This document shows, one piece after another, positions 15,068-23,078 of a DNA stretch of 34,101 bases. Both the position numbers and the translations under genes were made by a program. The stretch is from Candidatus Epulonipiscium sp. GTDB lineage: Bacteria; Bacillota; Clostridia; Lachnospirales; Defluviitaleaceae. Every line of letters starts with the position of its first letter. Position 1 is the first letter of the stretch. The stretch is from NCBI GenBank assembly GCA_012521175.1, contig JAAYMW010000174.1:1-34101 (forward strand), read 5' to 3'. The notes below the pieces were generated by a model, which ran no database searches, had not been told where the DNA came from, and saw only the letters and a program-made list of their open reading frames with translations.

Positions 15068-16108
15068 CTAGTTGGCCAGTTGAAACTCTTCATTTTCTAG
15101 TTTAAATCGGTCTTTTAATCCCGATGTCACATAAATTTTTTTATCTTCTGTAACAATGACTGCTTCTACATTCTCTAAGCTTTCTATTAAAGCCATCCCT
15201 TTTTCTAATCCTAAAACATAAACACTGGTTGAAAGGGCATCCGCATCAATAGAAGCATCTGTAACAATGGTGCTGCTTATAATACCGGCTTCTGCAGGAT
15301 AACCTGTTTTAGGATCGATAATATGATGGTACCTTTTTCCGTTTTCCATAAAATATCTTTCATAATTGCCAGAAGTTACAATAGTTTCATCCACAACTTC
15401 TATCACTGCAATATGTTTTCCCCTTTCATCCAAAGGATTCTGAACGCCTATGCGCCAGGGAGAGCCATCCAACTTGCTTCCTAAAGTAACAACATTTCCT
15501 CCCAAATTAACAAAAGCGGTTTTTATCCCATTTTCTTTTAGTATCTTTTTGACTTCATCTCCTGTATAGCCTTTAGCAATAGCGCCTAAATCAATAGCTT
15601 GTCCTTTTTTATTTAATTTTACCTGTTGCGTATTTTTATCCAGGATTACGTCTTTATAATCCACTAAATCAAGCAAATCGTCGATCTCTTCCTGTTTGGG
15701 AACTCTCGCATGTTCTGTTCCAATTCCCCATAGTTTGACAATCGGTTCAATCGTAAGGTCAAAAGCACCCTCCGTTAAATCACTATAGTGTTTAGCTTTC
15801 TCAATAACATAAAATGTATCCGGGCTAATCTGAACGAAATTTTTTCCGGAATTCTCATTTATTTGGATAACCTCGCTTTTTTCTTGATTAACCGTCATTT
15901 TATTTTCTATTTCCTGAATTCTTTTGGCTGATTCTTCTATGGCCTTTTTGGCCTTATCTTCGTCTCCATCATAGATTTGTATCTGAATGACTGTGCCAAG
16001 GGCATAAATTTCTTCCTTAATTACGGTATTCGTTCCTTTATTGTTAGCACATCCGGAAAGAATACTTACTATTGTAATTAAGAAAATTAAAGATATATTT
16101 TTTTTCAT
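15068..16108 (-). CDS. apbE: FAD:protein FMN transferase (ApbE/FmnB), lipoprotein
   Basis: A 346-residue ApbE family enzyme that transfers FMN from FAD to Thr/Ser of target proteins outside the membrane. It has a lipoprotein signal with lipobox LSGC (C20). Domain motifs are AIDLGAIAKGY (171-181), NLGGNVVTLGS, HHIIDPKTGYPA (261-272) and the metal site DASIDADALSTSVYVLG (284-300). In this locus it corresponds to FmnB, and the obvious substrate is the two-domain FMN-binding lipoprotein encoded immediately upstream. The ribosome binding site is weak (GGTG). It has its own promoter and leads the five-gene operon down to the PdaB-like gene. Confidence 0.93.
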   Translation of the reverse strand: MKKNISLIFLITIVSILSGCANNKGTNTVIKEEIYALGTVIQIQIYDGDEDKAKKAIEESAKRIQEIENKMTVNQEKSEVIQINENSGKNFVQISPDTFYVIEKAKHYSDLTEGAFDLTIEPIVKLWGIGTEHARVPKQEEIDDLLDLVDYKDVILDKNTQQVKLNKKGQAIDLGAIAKGYTGDEVKKILKENGIKTAFVNLGGNVVTLGSKLDGSPWRIGVQNPLDERGKHIAVIEVVDETIVTSGNYERYFMENGKRYHHIIDPKTGYPAEAGIISSTIVTDASIDADALSTSVYVLGLEKGMALIESLENVEAVIVTEDKKIYVTSGLKDRFKLENEEFQLAN

Positions 16109-16151
16109 TGATTCACCAACTTATATTTTATTCTCAACTTGTTTATTATAT

Positions 16152-16181
16152 ATTATATCGTTTATCACTAATAAATATCAA
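16152..16181 (-). promoter_or_regulatory. Promoter of the apbE-eetA-eetB-dmkB-pdaB-like operon
   Basis: Minus-strand TTGATA (16176-16181) and TATAAT (16152-16157) with an 18-bp spacer lie between the pplA terminator and apbE. Confidence 0.65.
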
Positions 16182-16210
16182 TTGACAATTTTTAAAGGAA
16201 GGCATGAAAA

Positions 16211-16240
16211 CAATTCCCCAAGAAAACTCTCGGGGAATTG
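16211..16240 (-). terminator. Intrinsic terminator of pplA
   Basis: CAATTCCCC pairs with GGGGAATTG, and the stem continues inward with one G-U pair to a 4-nt loop. On the minus strand TTTTC follows. It separates pplA from the apbE operon. Confidence 0.82.
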
Positions 16241-16259
16241 AAAATAATAATTGTATTTA

Positions 16260-17099
16260 TTATTTTGCAGCTTCTAAAGCTTTTTTAGCCATTTCTTTGA
16301 AGCTTTCGGAACCATGAGTTGCACCAGTTACAGCATCCACTGCATCAACATCTTGTTTTTCAACAAGAGCTGCTTCTAATTGTGGGAATGCTTCTGCTGG
16401 TCCTATGTTAACTTTTTCTTTCATTCTCTTGTTGTAATCTTCATCAGCTTGTTTGGATGCGCCTTCTTCATTAACTTCATCGTAATCAACTGCAGCGATT
16501 TTACCATCTTTTACTTCGATAGTAATCACTGGTTTCCAACCACGTTCATCCGCTTCACCTTCAGCTGTATAAGTACCATCTTTTAAAGCTCCTGCTGCAT
16601 CTGCTGCTACTGGTCCTGCTGCTAAAGCTTTCTTAACCATTTCTTTAAAGCTTTCAGAACCATGAGTTGCACCAGTTACAGTATCAACAGCATCAACATC
16701 TTGTTTTTCAATTAACGCTTGTTCTAATTGTGGGAATGCTTCTGCTGGTCCTATGTTAACTTTAGCCTTCATATTGTTGTTGTATTCTTCGTTAGTTTCT
16801 TTTAATGTACCTTCTTCATTGATTTCATCATAATCAACTGCAACGATTTTACCATCTTTTACTTCAAGAGTAATGATTGGTTTCCAACCGTGGTCATCAA
16901 AAGCATCGCCTTCTGCTTTGTAAGTACCATCAGCTAATGCTGATTCAGTGGTAGCTTCTTCTTTTGTTTCTGCTGCTTGTTCTGTTTGAGTTTGTGTTGT
17001 ATCAGCAGGTTGTTTAGTTTCTTCTTTCTTTGCACCGCATCCAGTTAATGCACTAAATGATAACCCTAATGCTAATGCTAATGCTATAATTTTTTTCAT
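16260..17099 (-). CDS. pplA: PplA-like lipoprotein with two FMN-binding domains
   Basis: A 279-residue exported lipoprotein: signal peptide, lipobox LTGC (C21), a Thr/Gln/Glu-rich linker (about 22-54), then two FMN-binding domains in tandem (about 55-162 and 172-279). Each ends in the flavinylation motif DxVTGATHGSESF; the predicted FMN-carrying threonines are T145 and T261. This is the layout of Listeria PplA, the surface flavoprotein that hands electrons to ferric iron or other external acceptors. ApbE for its modification is encoded next to it and Ndh2 is divergent. It has a near-consensus promoter, GGAGG eight bases before the ATG, and its own terminator, suggesting high separate expression. 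The two domains are very similar, so a recent internal duplication is likely. Confidence 0.92.
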   Translation of the reverse strand: MKKIIALALALGLSFSALTGCGAKKEETKQPADTTQTQTEQAAETKEEATTESALADGTYKAEGDAFDDHGWKPIITLEVKDGKIVAVDYDEINEEGTLKETNEEYNNNMKAKVNIGPAEAFPQLEQALIEKQDVDAVDTVTGATHGSESFKEMVKKALAAGPVAADAAGALKDGTYTAEGEADERGWKPVITIEVKDGKIAAVDYDEVNEEGASKQADEDYNKRMKEKVNIGPAEAFPQLEAALVEKQDVDAVDAVTGATHGSESFKEMAKKALEAAK

Positions 17100-17144
17100 T
17101 ATAGCGCCCTCCTCTTTGTAATTAAGAATTTTTGTTACTATGAC

Positions 17145-17173
17145 ATTGTATTATCCCGACATTTTTTTGTCAA
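17145..17173 (-). promoter_or_regulatory. Strong sigma-A promoter of pplA
   Basis: Minus-strand TTGACA (17168-17173) and TACAAT (17145-17150) with the ideal 17-bp spacer. GACATT occurs twice in this region (plus strand 17142 and 17158), possibly an operator. Confidence 0.75.
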
Positions 17174-17278
17174 AGTTAACATAATTAATTTTTGTATGCT
17201 AAAGTTTAAACATCTCCATCATTCTCAGTAATCCTCTCTATTTCGTTGGTTTTTAAATTATACTTTTAAAAAATTTTT

Positions 17279-17287
17279 TGATATAAT
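17279..17287 (+). promoter_or_regulatory. Extended -10 promoter of ndh2
   Basis: TGATATAAT is a consensus extended -10 element 60 nt upstream of the ndh2 start. The -35 is poor. It is divergent from the pplA promoter, about 105 bp away. Confidence 0.55.
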
Positions 17288-17346
17288 TATCATGACTTAA
17301 TGTGCTTTGAGTTGTTAATAATATGTCTTATAAGGAGGAAGATACC

Positions 17347-19098
17347 ATGAGCAAAAAAATAGTAATCCTTGGTGCAGGTTATGGTGGAATACAAGCTGCA
17401 CTGACCCTAAACAAAAAGAAAAAGAAGTCCGATGATGTTGAAATATATATCATAGATAAAAATCCACATCATACGCTTCTTACAGAACTTCATGAAATTG
17501 CAGGAAATCGTATTGAAGAAGATGGAGTATTGGTTCAATTAAGAGATATTTTCCAGTATACTGATGTAAATGTTATCTTAGATTATATTGAAGATATCGA
17601 TTTTGAAAAACAAGTATTAAAATCAGAAAACAATACTTATCCCTATGACTACCTTATTATGGGGATAGGAAGCGAACCTAATTTCTTCGGCATAGAGGGA
17701 ATGAAAGAACATAGCTTTACGCTGTGGTCCCATGAAGATTCCTTAATTATAAAAGAACATATTTTAAAGATGTTCCAAAAAGCTTCTTCTGAAAAAGATC
17801 CTGCAAAAAGAAAATCTTACCTTACTTTCGCTGTAGGTGGCGGTGGATTTACCGGAACCGAAATGATTGGAGAACTGGCTTTTTGGGTAAATGATTTGGC
17901 AGAACAATATAATGTCAATAGAAATGAAGTAAGACTCATTCTTATTGAAGCATTACCTAATATACTTCCAATTTTAGACGACTCTTTAGTTGAAAAAGCT
18001 GTAAAATATTTAAAGAATAAATTAAAGGTAGAAATCCTTACAAATTCCAGAATTACAAAAGTGAACGAAACATCTTTCGTACTAAACGATAAAGATGTTA
18101 TCGAATCTCATACACTAATCTGGACCGGTGGTGTACAAGCTAATCGTTGTTTCACTGAACTAAAGCTTGAAAAAGGAAGAGGCGAAAGAGTTTGCGTAGA
18201 TGAATATACAAGAACTCCTTATAAGAACGTATTTGCAGTGGGTGACTATGCCCTGTTTATAACAAAAGACAATAAACCTCTACCTGCACTGGTTGAAGCT
18301 GCTTTGGAAACAGGAACAATTGCAGCCAAAAATATCTTAAACCTTGTTCGCAATAAAGAATTGGAAAAAGGCGATCCAAAACTTCACGGCGTAATGGTTT
18401 CTCTTGGTAAAAACTATGGGGTTGCTGACTTGATGGGTATCAAATTATCCGGATTCCCTGCAATCTTCATGAAACATTTGGTTAATATCCATTATCTCTT
18501 TGGCATTGGCGGATTTGAGCTGATTGTAAATTATTTAAAACATGAACTCTGGGGCGTAAGACATAAAAAAGGCATCATCCACAGCCATTTGGAAAGACTA
18601 ACACCTACATTCTGGTTAGTGCTGTTAAGACTATATCTGGGATATATGTGGATTATGTCCGGTCTTGAAAAAGTTAATGGTGGATGGTTTGAATATGAAA
18701 TGCTTGCCGGAAGCAATGCAGACGCAACTACTGGAGCTTCCCTCATGCAGTTAGTTTCAGATCATACCCCTGGCTGGTATGCATGGATTGTTGACACACT
18801 CATCGTTCCTAATGCCATGTTATTCCAAAAAATCATTGTTCTTACAGAAGTAGGACTTGGACTTGCATTTATTACAGGTACCTTTACATTTATCGCAGCG
18901 ATTGTATCCATTGGTATGAATATTAACTTCTTACTTTCTACAGGACTTAACGATTTATGGTTCTTAGTTTCTTCCATTCCAATGTTAGGTGGAGCCGGAA
19001 GAGCATTTGGCGTAGACCATTATCTTATCCCATATCTTATGAGACAATGGAGATATTTCGTAAACAATAAAAAGATTAAAATTAATCTATGGAAATAA
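17347..19098 (+). CDS. ndh2: Type II NADH dehydrogenase with C-terminal membrane domain (Ndh2 of flavin-based EET)
   Basis: A 583-residue protein. Residues 1-415 are a type II NADH:quinone oxidoreductase: FAD site GAGYGG (9-14), NAD site AVGGGGFTGTE (162-172), TGGVQAN (260-266) and the second flavin motif VFAVGDYA (295-302). Residues 420-570 are an added membrane domain with about four helices that starts LVLLRLYLGYMWIMSGLEK, like DoxX proteins. Ordinary Ndh2 proteins are about 400 residues and lack this; the EET-specific Ndh2 of Listeria has such an extension. It would pass electrons from NADH to the dedicated quinone. AAGGAGG eight bases upstream fixes the ATG at 17347. A terminator follows. 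Confidence 0.92.
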   Translation: MSKKIVILGAGYGGIQAALTLNKKKKKSDDVEIYIIDKNPHHTLLTELHEIAGNRIEEDGVLVQLRDIFQYTDVNVILDYIEDIDFEKQVLKSENNTYPYDYLIMGIGSEPNFFGIEGMKEHSFTLWSHEDSLIIKEHILKMFQKASSEKDPAKRKSYLTFAVGGGGFTGTEMIGELAFWVNDLAEQYNVNRNEVRLILIEALPNILPILDDSLVEKAVKYLKNKLKVEILTNSRITKVNETSFVLNDKDVIESHTLIWTGGVQANRCFTELKLEKGRGERVCVDEYTRTPYKNVFAVGDYALFITKDNKPLPALVEAALETGTIAAKNILNLVRNKELEKGDPKLHGVMVSLGKNYGVADLMGIKLSGFPAIFMKHLVNIHYLFGIGGFELIVNYLKHELWGVRHKKGIIHSHLERLTPTFWLVLLRLYLGYMWIMSGLEKVNGGWFEYEMLAGSNADATTGASLMQLVSDHTPGWYAWIVDTLIVPNAMLFQKIIVLTEVGLGLAFITGTFTFIAAIVSIGMNINFLLSTGLNDLWFLVSSIPMLGGAGRAFGVDHYLIPYLMRQWRYFVNNKKIKINLWK

Positions 19099-19113
19099 TG
19101 AAACATTAGTTAT

Positions 19114-19145
19114 ATAATAGGGGCGAATATTTTCGTCCCTATTAT
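19114..19145 (+). terminator. Intrinsic terminator of ndh2
   Basis: AATAGGGGCGAA pairs with TTCGTCCCTATT (one G-U) around TATT, extended by two A-T pairs, then a T-rich tail. It lies just upstream of the truA ribosome binding site. Confidence 0.78.
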
Positions 19146-19167
19146 TTTAGATAAAAGGAGCACTTCT

Positions 19168-19905
19168 ATGCAGAATATAAAACTGATGATTGCCTATGAC
19201 GGAAGTCGTTATTATGGTTGGCAAAGACTAGGAAATACTGAGCAAACCATTCAGGGCAAAATTGAAAACGTCCTTTCAAAAATGTTAAAGGAAAACATTG
19301 AATTAATTGGTTCCGGAAGAACCGATGGTGGCGTTCATGCCCGTGGACAAGTTGCCAACTTTAAAACCAGTGTTGCTGTGAGTCCTCAGGATGTCATTCA
19401 ATATTGTCACTATTATCTTCCCAGTGACATTACAGTATATGATGCCAAAATCGTTGATGAAAAGTTCCACGCCAGATATAATGCCAAAGGCAAACAATAT
19501 ATCTATCAGATAGATAATGGCATCATTCATAATGTATTTGAAAGGAAATACCGCTATCATGTGCCGCAGCCTTTAGATATCGATAAAATGAAAAAAGCTT
19601 CTTCCTACCTTATAGGGGAACATGATTTTAGAAGCTTTACCAATTTAAAATCCAAAAAGAAATCCACCATCAGAACCATTTCAAAAATAGATTTTATCCA
19701 AAACGATACCTTTATAGATATTTCTTTTGAGGGAAATGGCTTTCTGTACAATATGGTAAGAATTATAACAGGAACTCTTATAGAAGTGGGCTTAAATAAC
19801 ATGCTTCCGGAAGATGTTAAAACAATTCTAAATAAAAAAGAAAGGCCCCTTGCCGGTCCGAATATTCCTCCCCATGGACTTTTCCTTCAGAAAGTATTCT
19901 ATTAG
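19168..19905 (+). CDS. truA: tRNA pseudouridine(38-40) synthase
   Basis: A 245-residue TruA enzyme that isomerises uridines 38-40 in the anticodon arm of tRNA. The catalytic aspartate is D53 in SGRTDGGVHARGQ; DGSRYYGWQR at the start, FHARYNAKGKQY and the late GNGFLYNMVRI motif are all present and length is normal. AAAAGGAG precedes the ATG. In many Clostridia truA follows ECF transporter genes in the ribosomal protein region; here it instead follows ndh2 after a terminator, and a DUF5721 gene follows after 69 nt. Confidence 0.95.
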   Translation: MQNIKLMIAYDGSRYYGWQRLGNTEQTIQGKIENVLSKMLKENIELIGSGRTDGGVHARGQVANFKTSVAVSPQDVIQYCHYYLPSDITVYDAKIVDEKFHARYNAKGKQYIYQIDNGIIHNVFERKYRYHVPQPLDIDKMKKASSYLIGEHDFRSFTNLKSKKKSTIRTISKIDFIQNDTFIDISFEGNGFLYNMVRIITGTLIEVGLNNMLPEDVKTILNKKERPLAGPNIPPHGLFLQKVFY

Positions 19906-19974
19906 ATTTCTGCCTTGTATTTTGAGCTGTTTGGAGCTATCATATTACTAAAGTAATAAGAATTGGGGTATTGT

Positions 19975-20439
19975 ATGATTACATTAGACATCATTGACGT
20001 TAAAAAAACGATGGGATTGCTTCTTAAAAGCACTTTGTTTGATGCCTTTGAAGTGAGAACTGTTGAAATTCATGCTTTTACAAAATTCACTATCGATGGG
20101 ATTTTGAACAAAGCTTTTTTGGATACGGATGAACGAGAAATGTATAATAACCGTCATTATGTTTTGTGGGAAGAAATAAAACCCTATGTTTATAACATTA
20201 TAAAAGGCGAAAAAGCACCCACTTATTTTAAAATTGTCTTATCTGCCAATGAGGTCACACTACTTAAATTTTCCAAAAATATCTCTGCCTTATTTATTAA
20301 TTTAATTTATTCTCAAGAAAAACTTACCTGTACCACCGGTGTGGCTTTTAAAAATTTTGTTCTGGATAAATCGGATGAATACGAGTGGGATGCATACATT
20401 CGCTCCTTCTTTAAAAATGCTCAGATTTTTGTAGAATAA
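19975..20439 (+). CDS. DUF5721 family protein
   Basis: A 154-residue cytosolic protein that resembles the DUF5721 family of Lachnospiraceae-like Clostridia: IDVKKTMGLLLKSTLFDAF at the N-terminus, FTIDGILNKAF, a LWEEIKPYVYNIIKGEKAPTYFK-like middle, and LTCTTGVAFKNFVLDKS near the end. Function is unknown. The ATG at 19975 is chosen over the upstream TTG at 19963 because relatives begin MI.L.I.DVK; the ribosome binding site is weak (GGGG). It is probably co-transcribed with truA and ends in a terminator shared with the convergent CBS gene. Confidence 0.78.
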   Translation: MITLDIIDVKKTMGLLLKSTLFDAFEVRTVEIHAFTKFTIDGILNKAFLDTDEREMYNNRHYVLWEEIKPYVYNIIKGEKAPTYFKIVLSANEVTLLKFSKNISALFINLIYSQEKLTCTTGVAFKNFVLDKSDEYEWDAYIRSFFKNAQIFVE

Positions 20440-20454
20440 GAAAAAAGACAGAAA

Positions 20455-20479
20455 AAAGTAAGAGCCCTGCTCTTACTTT
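20455..20479. terminator. Bidirectional terminator between the DUF5721 and CBS genes
   Basis: AAAGTAAGAGC pairs perfectly with GCTCTTACTTT around CCT. Plus strand is followed by AATTTTTT and minus strand by TTTTTTC. The stem overlaps the stop codon of the CBS gene. Confidence 0.85.
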
Positions 20480-20855
20480 AATTTTTTGCAATAAAAAGAT
20501 CTACGATATTTTCAAGAGAAATCATTCCAACAACTCTGCCCTTATCCACAACAGGCATTCCTATAATATTATGCTTTCTTAGTCTTTTAGCCGCTTCTTT
20601 TACTGTTTCCTCCGGCATGGCTGTTACCACATCTTTACTCATTGCCCATTCTACAGGACAGGTTTCATAGTGCCCTGTTACGCTTAAAAATCTATATATA
20701 TCCGCTTTTACAATAAATCCTACTAACTGTTTATTTTCATTGACAACCGGCAACCCATTTAGTTTTTTGGTTTCCATTATGGACAGAGTTTTTTCCAAGG
20801 TATCCTGAGGCATTACCATATGAACTTCACCATTCATGATGTCTTTGATTGTCAT
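20478..20855 (-). CDS. Twin CBS-domain protein
   Basis: A 125-residue stand-alone pair of CBS motifs. CBS1 runs from about residue 5 to 55 (LEKTLSIMETKKLNGLPVVNENKQLVG) and CBS2 from about 70 to 122 (VKEAAKRLRKHNIIGMPVVDKGRVVGMIS). Such pairs bind adenosyl nucleotides and act as energy or nucleotide sensors for a partner, which is not evident here. AAAGGAGG precedes the ATG. A promoter with an extended -10 (TGGTATAAT, minus strand 20886-20894) is just upstream, divergent from htpG. Confidence 0.9.
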   Translation of the reverse strand: MTIKDIMNGEVHMVMPQDTLEKTLSIMETKKLNGLPVVNENKQLVGFIVKADIYRFLSVTGHYETCPVEWAMSKDVVTAMPEETVKEAAKRLRKHNIIGMPVVDKGRVVGMISLENIVDLFIAKN

Positions 20856-20937
20856 CCTTATCCTCCTTTAATCATTCTTAATGCTATTATACCATATAAA
20901 ATACATAAATGAATCTTCTATAATATCAAAAATTTTA

Positions 20938-20964
20938 TTAGCACTCGTTACGATTGAGTGCTAA
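20938..20964. promoter_or_regulatory. CIRCE operator (HrcA site) upstream of htpG
   Basis: TTAGCACTC, nine bases, GAGTGCTAA: an exact match to the CIRCE consensus bound by the heat-shock repressor HrcA. It lies 70 bp before the htpG start, 7 bp upstream of a TTGACA -35, and about 14 bp downstream of a TATAAT (20919-20924) that could be another promoter. Confidence 0.93.
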
Positions 20965-20971
20965 TTTTTCC

Positions 20972-20999
20972 TTGACATTTTCATTTCTTGTGATATATC
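20972..20999 (+). promoter_or_regulatory. Promoter of htpG
   Basis: TTGACA (20972-20977) and TATATC (20994-20999) with a 16-bp spacer and a TG one base upstream of the -10. CIRCE is immediately upstream. Confidence 0.6.
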
Positions 21000-21034
21000 A
21001 TTATGTAAGAAATCAAAAGAAGGGAGAGAAACAT

Positions 21035-22912
21035 ATGTCTCGTGAAAAAGGCAATCTATCTATACATAGCGAGAATATTTTTCCAATCATCAAAAAATGG
21101 CTGTATTCCGATAATGACATTTTTATCCGGGAATTGGTATCCAATGGATCCGATGCAATTTTAAAATTAAAAAAATTAGTTGCCATGGGAGAAGCTTCTG
21201 TCCCTGAAAATACACAATATAAAATACAAGTCATATTGGATGAAAAAAATAAAACAATTAAAGTGTGTGACAATGGAATTGGTATGACTGGAGAAGAGGT
21301 CAAAAAATACATTAACCAAATCGCCTTCTCCGGTGCAGAAGATTTCCTGGAAAAATATAAGGACAAAATGGATAAGGATCAAATCATAGGTCATTTTGGG
21401 TTGGGCTTTTATTCTGCATTTATGGTAGCTGAAAAAGTTCAGATCGATACCCTTTCCTATCAGGAAAATGCTGCCCCTGTCCGCTGGATTTGTACCGGAG
21501 GAACAGAGTATGAAATGGAAGACTCCGACCGCAGCGAACGAGGAACGACTATTACTCTATATATTGGAGATGAGGGCAAAGAATTCTTAAATGAATATAA
21601 GCTTCGTCAGATTTTAGAAAAATACTGCAGCTTTATGCCTGTAGAGATTTACCTTGAAACCGTCAAAGAAGAAAATAAAGAAGAAAAAGGCAAAGAAGAA
21701 CCCAAACCAATCAATGACCCCCATCCTCTATGGTTAAAGCATCCTAATGATTGTACAGAAGAAGAATATAAAGCATTCTACAGAAAAGTATTCATGGATT
21801 TTAACGACCCGCTTTTCTGGATTCATTTGAATATGGATTATCCCTTTAATTTGAAAGGAATCCTGTACTTCCCTAAACTTAAGAATGAATTTGATACCAT
21901 AGAAGGCAAGATCAAACTCTTTAATAACCAAGTTTTCGTGGCAGATAACATCAAAGAAGTGATTCCTGAATTCCTTCTGCTGCTTAAGGGAACTTTAGAC
22001 TGCCCGGATTTGCCTCTAAATGTATCCAGAAGTTTTCTTCAAAATGACGGCTATGTAACCAAAATCTCCAACTATATTACGAAGAAAGTTGCCGATAAAC
22101 TCGTATCCCTTTATAAGAATCAAAAAGAAGACTATATTAAATACTGGGATGATATCCATCCGTTTATAAAATACGGGGCAATGAGAGAACCTAAATTCTA
22201 TGACAAAGTAAAGGATATTATCATCTATAAAACCATAAATGGGGACTATTTAACCTTAAAAGAATACTTAGAAAGAAATGAATCCAAACATAAAGATAAA
22301 GTGTTCTATGTGACCGATGAACGTCAACAGGCACAATATATCAAACTGTTTAAAGACAATGATATGGAAGCAGTTATTCTAAACTCCACCATAGACAATC
22401 CATTTATCTCCCATATTGAAATGCATGAAAGCGGCATTTCCTTCAATCGAATCGATGCAGATATCTCTGAACATCTTAAAGTTGAAGATAATAAAAAAGA
22501 TGAAGCTGAAACGAAAGCCCTTCAAGAAAAACTTGAAAAAATCTTTAAGGATAACTTGAATAATCAGGATTTAAAAGTCCAAGTTGAAAACTTAAAATCC
22601 GAAAACATTTCTGCTATGATTCTTCTTTCGGAACATTCAAGACGTATGGAAGAAATGACTAAAATGTTCGGCGGAATGAATATACCAAATATGTTCCAGA
22701 AAGAACAAACTCTTGTGCTCAATAAAAATAATAAATTAATTCAAACCATTGCCGAAAAAGCAGATCATGAAGAACATAAAGAACTCATTCAAATGCTCTG
22801 TGAGCAGGTATACGATCTGGCGATGTTAAGCCATGAACCTTTAGAATCTGAAGCGATGAATAAATTCATCGACAGAAGCAATCTATTACTAGCCAAAGTG
22901 GCTCAATTCTAG
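21035..22912 (+). CDS. htpG: Molecular chaperone HtpG (Hsp90 family)
   Basis: A 625-residue Hsp90, cytosolic ATP-dependent chaperone. The N-terminal ATPase has RELVSNGSDA (32-41), CDNGIGMT (78-85) and GHFGLGFYSAF (119-129). The middle domain has NVSRSFLQND, and a C-terminal dimerisation domain completes normal length. AAGGGAG eight bases before the ATG at 21035 fixes the start; the frame is open further upstream through the CIRCE element but that part cannot be coding. The operator shows control by HrcA, unlike B. subtilis, where htpG is outside the HrcA regulon. Confidence 0.96.
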   Translation: MSREKGNLSIHSENIFPIIKKWLYSDNDIFIRELVSNGSDAILKLKKLVAMGEASVPENTQYKIQVILDEKNKTIKVCDNGIGMTGEEVKKYINQIAFSGAEDFLEKYKDKMDKDQIIGHFGLGFYSAFMVAEKVQIDTLSYQENAAPVRWICTGGTEYEMEDSDRSERGTTITLYIGDEGKEFLNEYKLRQILEKYCSFMPVEIYLETVKEENKEEKGKEEPKPINDPHPLWLKHPNDCTEEEYKAFYRKVFMDFNDPLFWIHLNMDYPFNLKGILYFPKLKNEFDTIEGKIKLFNNQVFVADNIKEVIPEFLLLLKGTLDCPDLPLNVSRSFLQNDGYVTKISNYITKKVADKLVSLYKNQKEDYIKYWDDIHPFIKYGAMREPKFYDKVKDIIIYKTINGDYLTLKEYLERNESKHKDKVFYVTDERQQAQYIKLFKDNDMEAVILNSTIDNPFISHIEMHESGISFNRIDADISEHLKVEDNKKDEAETKALQEKLEKIFKDNLNNQDLKVQVENLKSENISAMILLSEHSRRMEEMTKMFGGMNIPNMFQKEQTLVLNKNNKLIQTIAEKADHEEHKELIQMLCEQVYDLAMLSHEPLESEAMNKFIDRSNLLLAKVAQF

Positions 22913-22943
22913 ACTGGGTCTATAGAAAAGTGACGCAAATGAC

Positions 22944-22972
22944 AACCCTCCAAGTTGGAAACTTGGAGGGTT
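22944..22972 (+). terminator. Terminator of htpG
   Basis: AACCCTCCAAGTT (22944-22956) pairs perfectly with AACTTGGAGGGTT (22960-22972) around GGA. The tail is only moderately T-rich (TATTCTATTT). Confidence 0.75.
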
Positions 22973-22994
22973 TATTCTATTTACTATTAGTTTT

Positions 22995-23078
22995 TTAAAC
23001 TCCTTCAATAACAGCAAACCTTTCATTTGTTTCATTTTTTATTTCCTTATGCTCACGCTCATTCATGTCTTAACTTGT
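22995..23078 (-). pseudogene. In-frame remnant of the coiled-coil gene beyond its stop codon
   Basis: Past the TAG stop (23079-23081), the same frame has two codons, a TAA, then 24 open codons reading DMNEREHKEIKNETNERFAVIEGV to a final TAA (given here in two parts: DMNEREHKEIKN and ETNERFAVIEGV). The stretch continues the charged, heptad-like composition of the gene before it, so it looks like the cut-off C-terminus of a longer ancestral coiled-coil protein. Confidence 0.4.

Noticed and set aside
16260-17099. Internal DNA repeat as an assembly or mobile-element duplication
   Set aside because: The repeat follows domain boundaries and both copies keep intact FMN motifs, so it is a protein domain duplication.
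20954-21034. Upstream extension of the htpG frame
   Set aside because: It would begin inside CIRCE and cover the promoter; HtpG homology starts at 21035.
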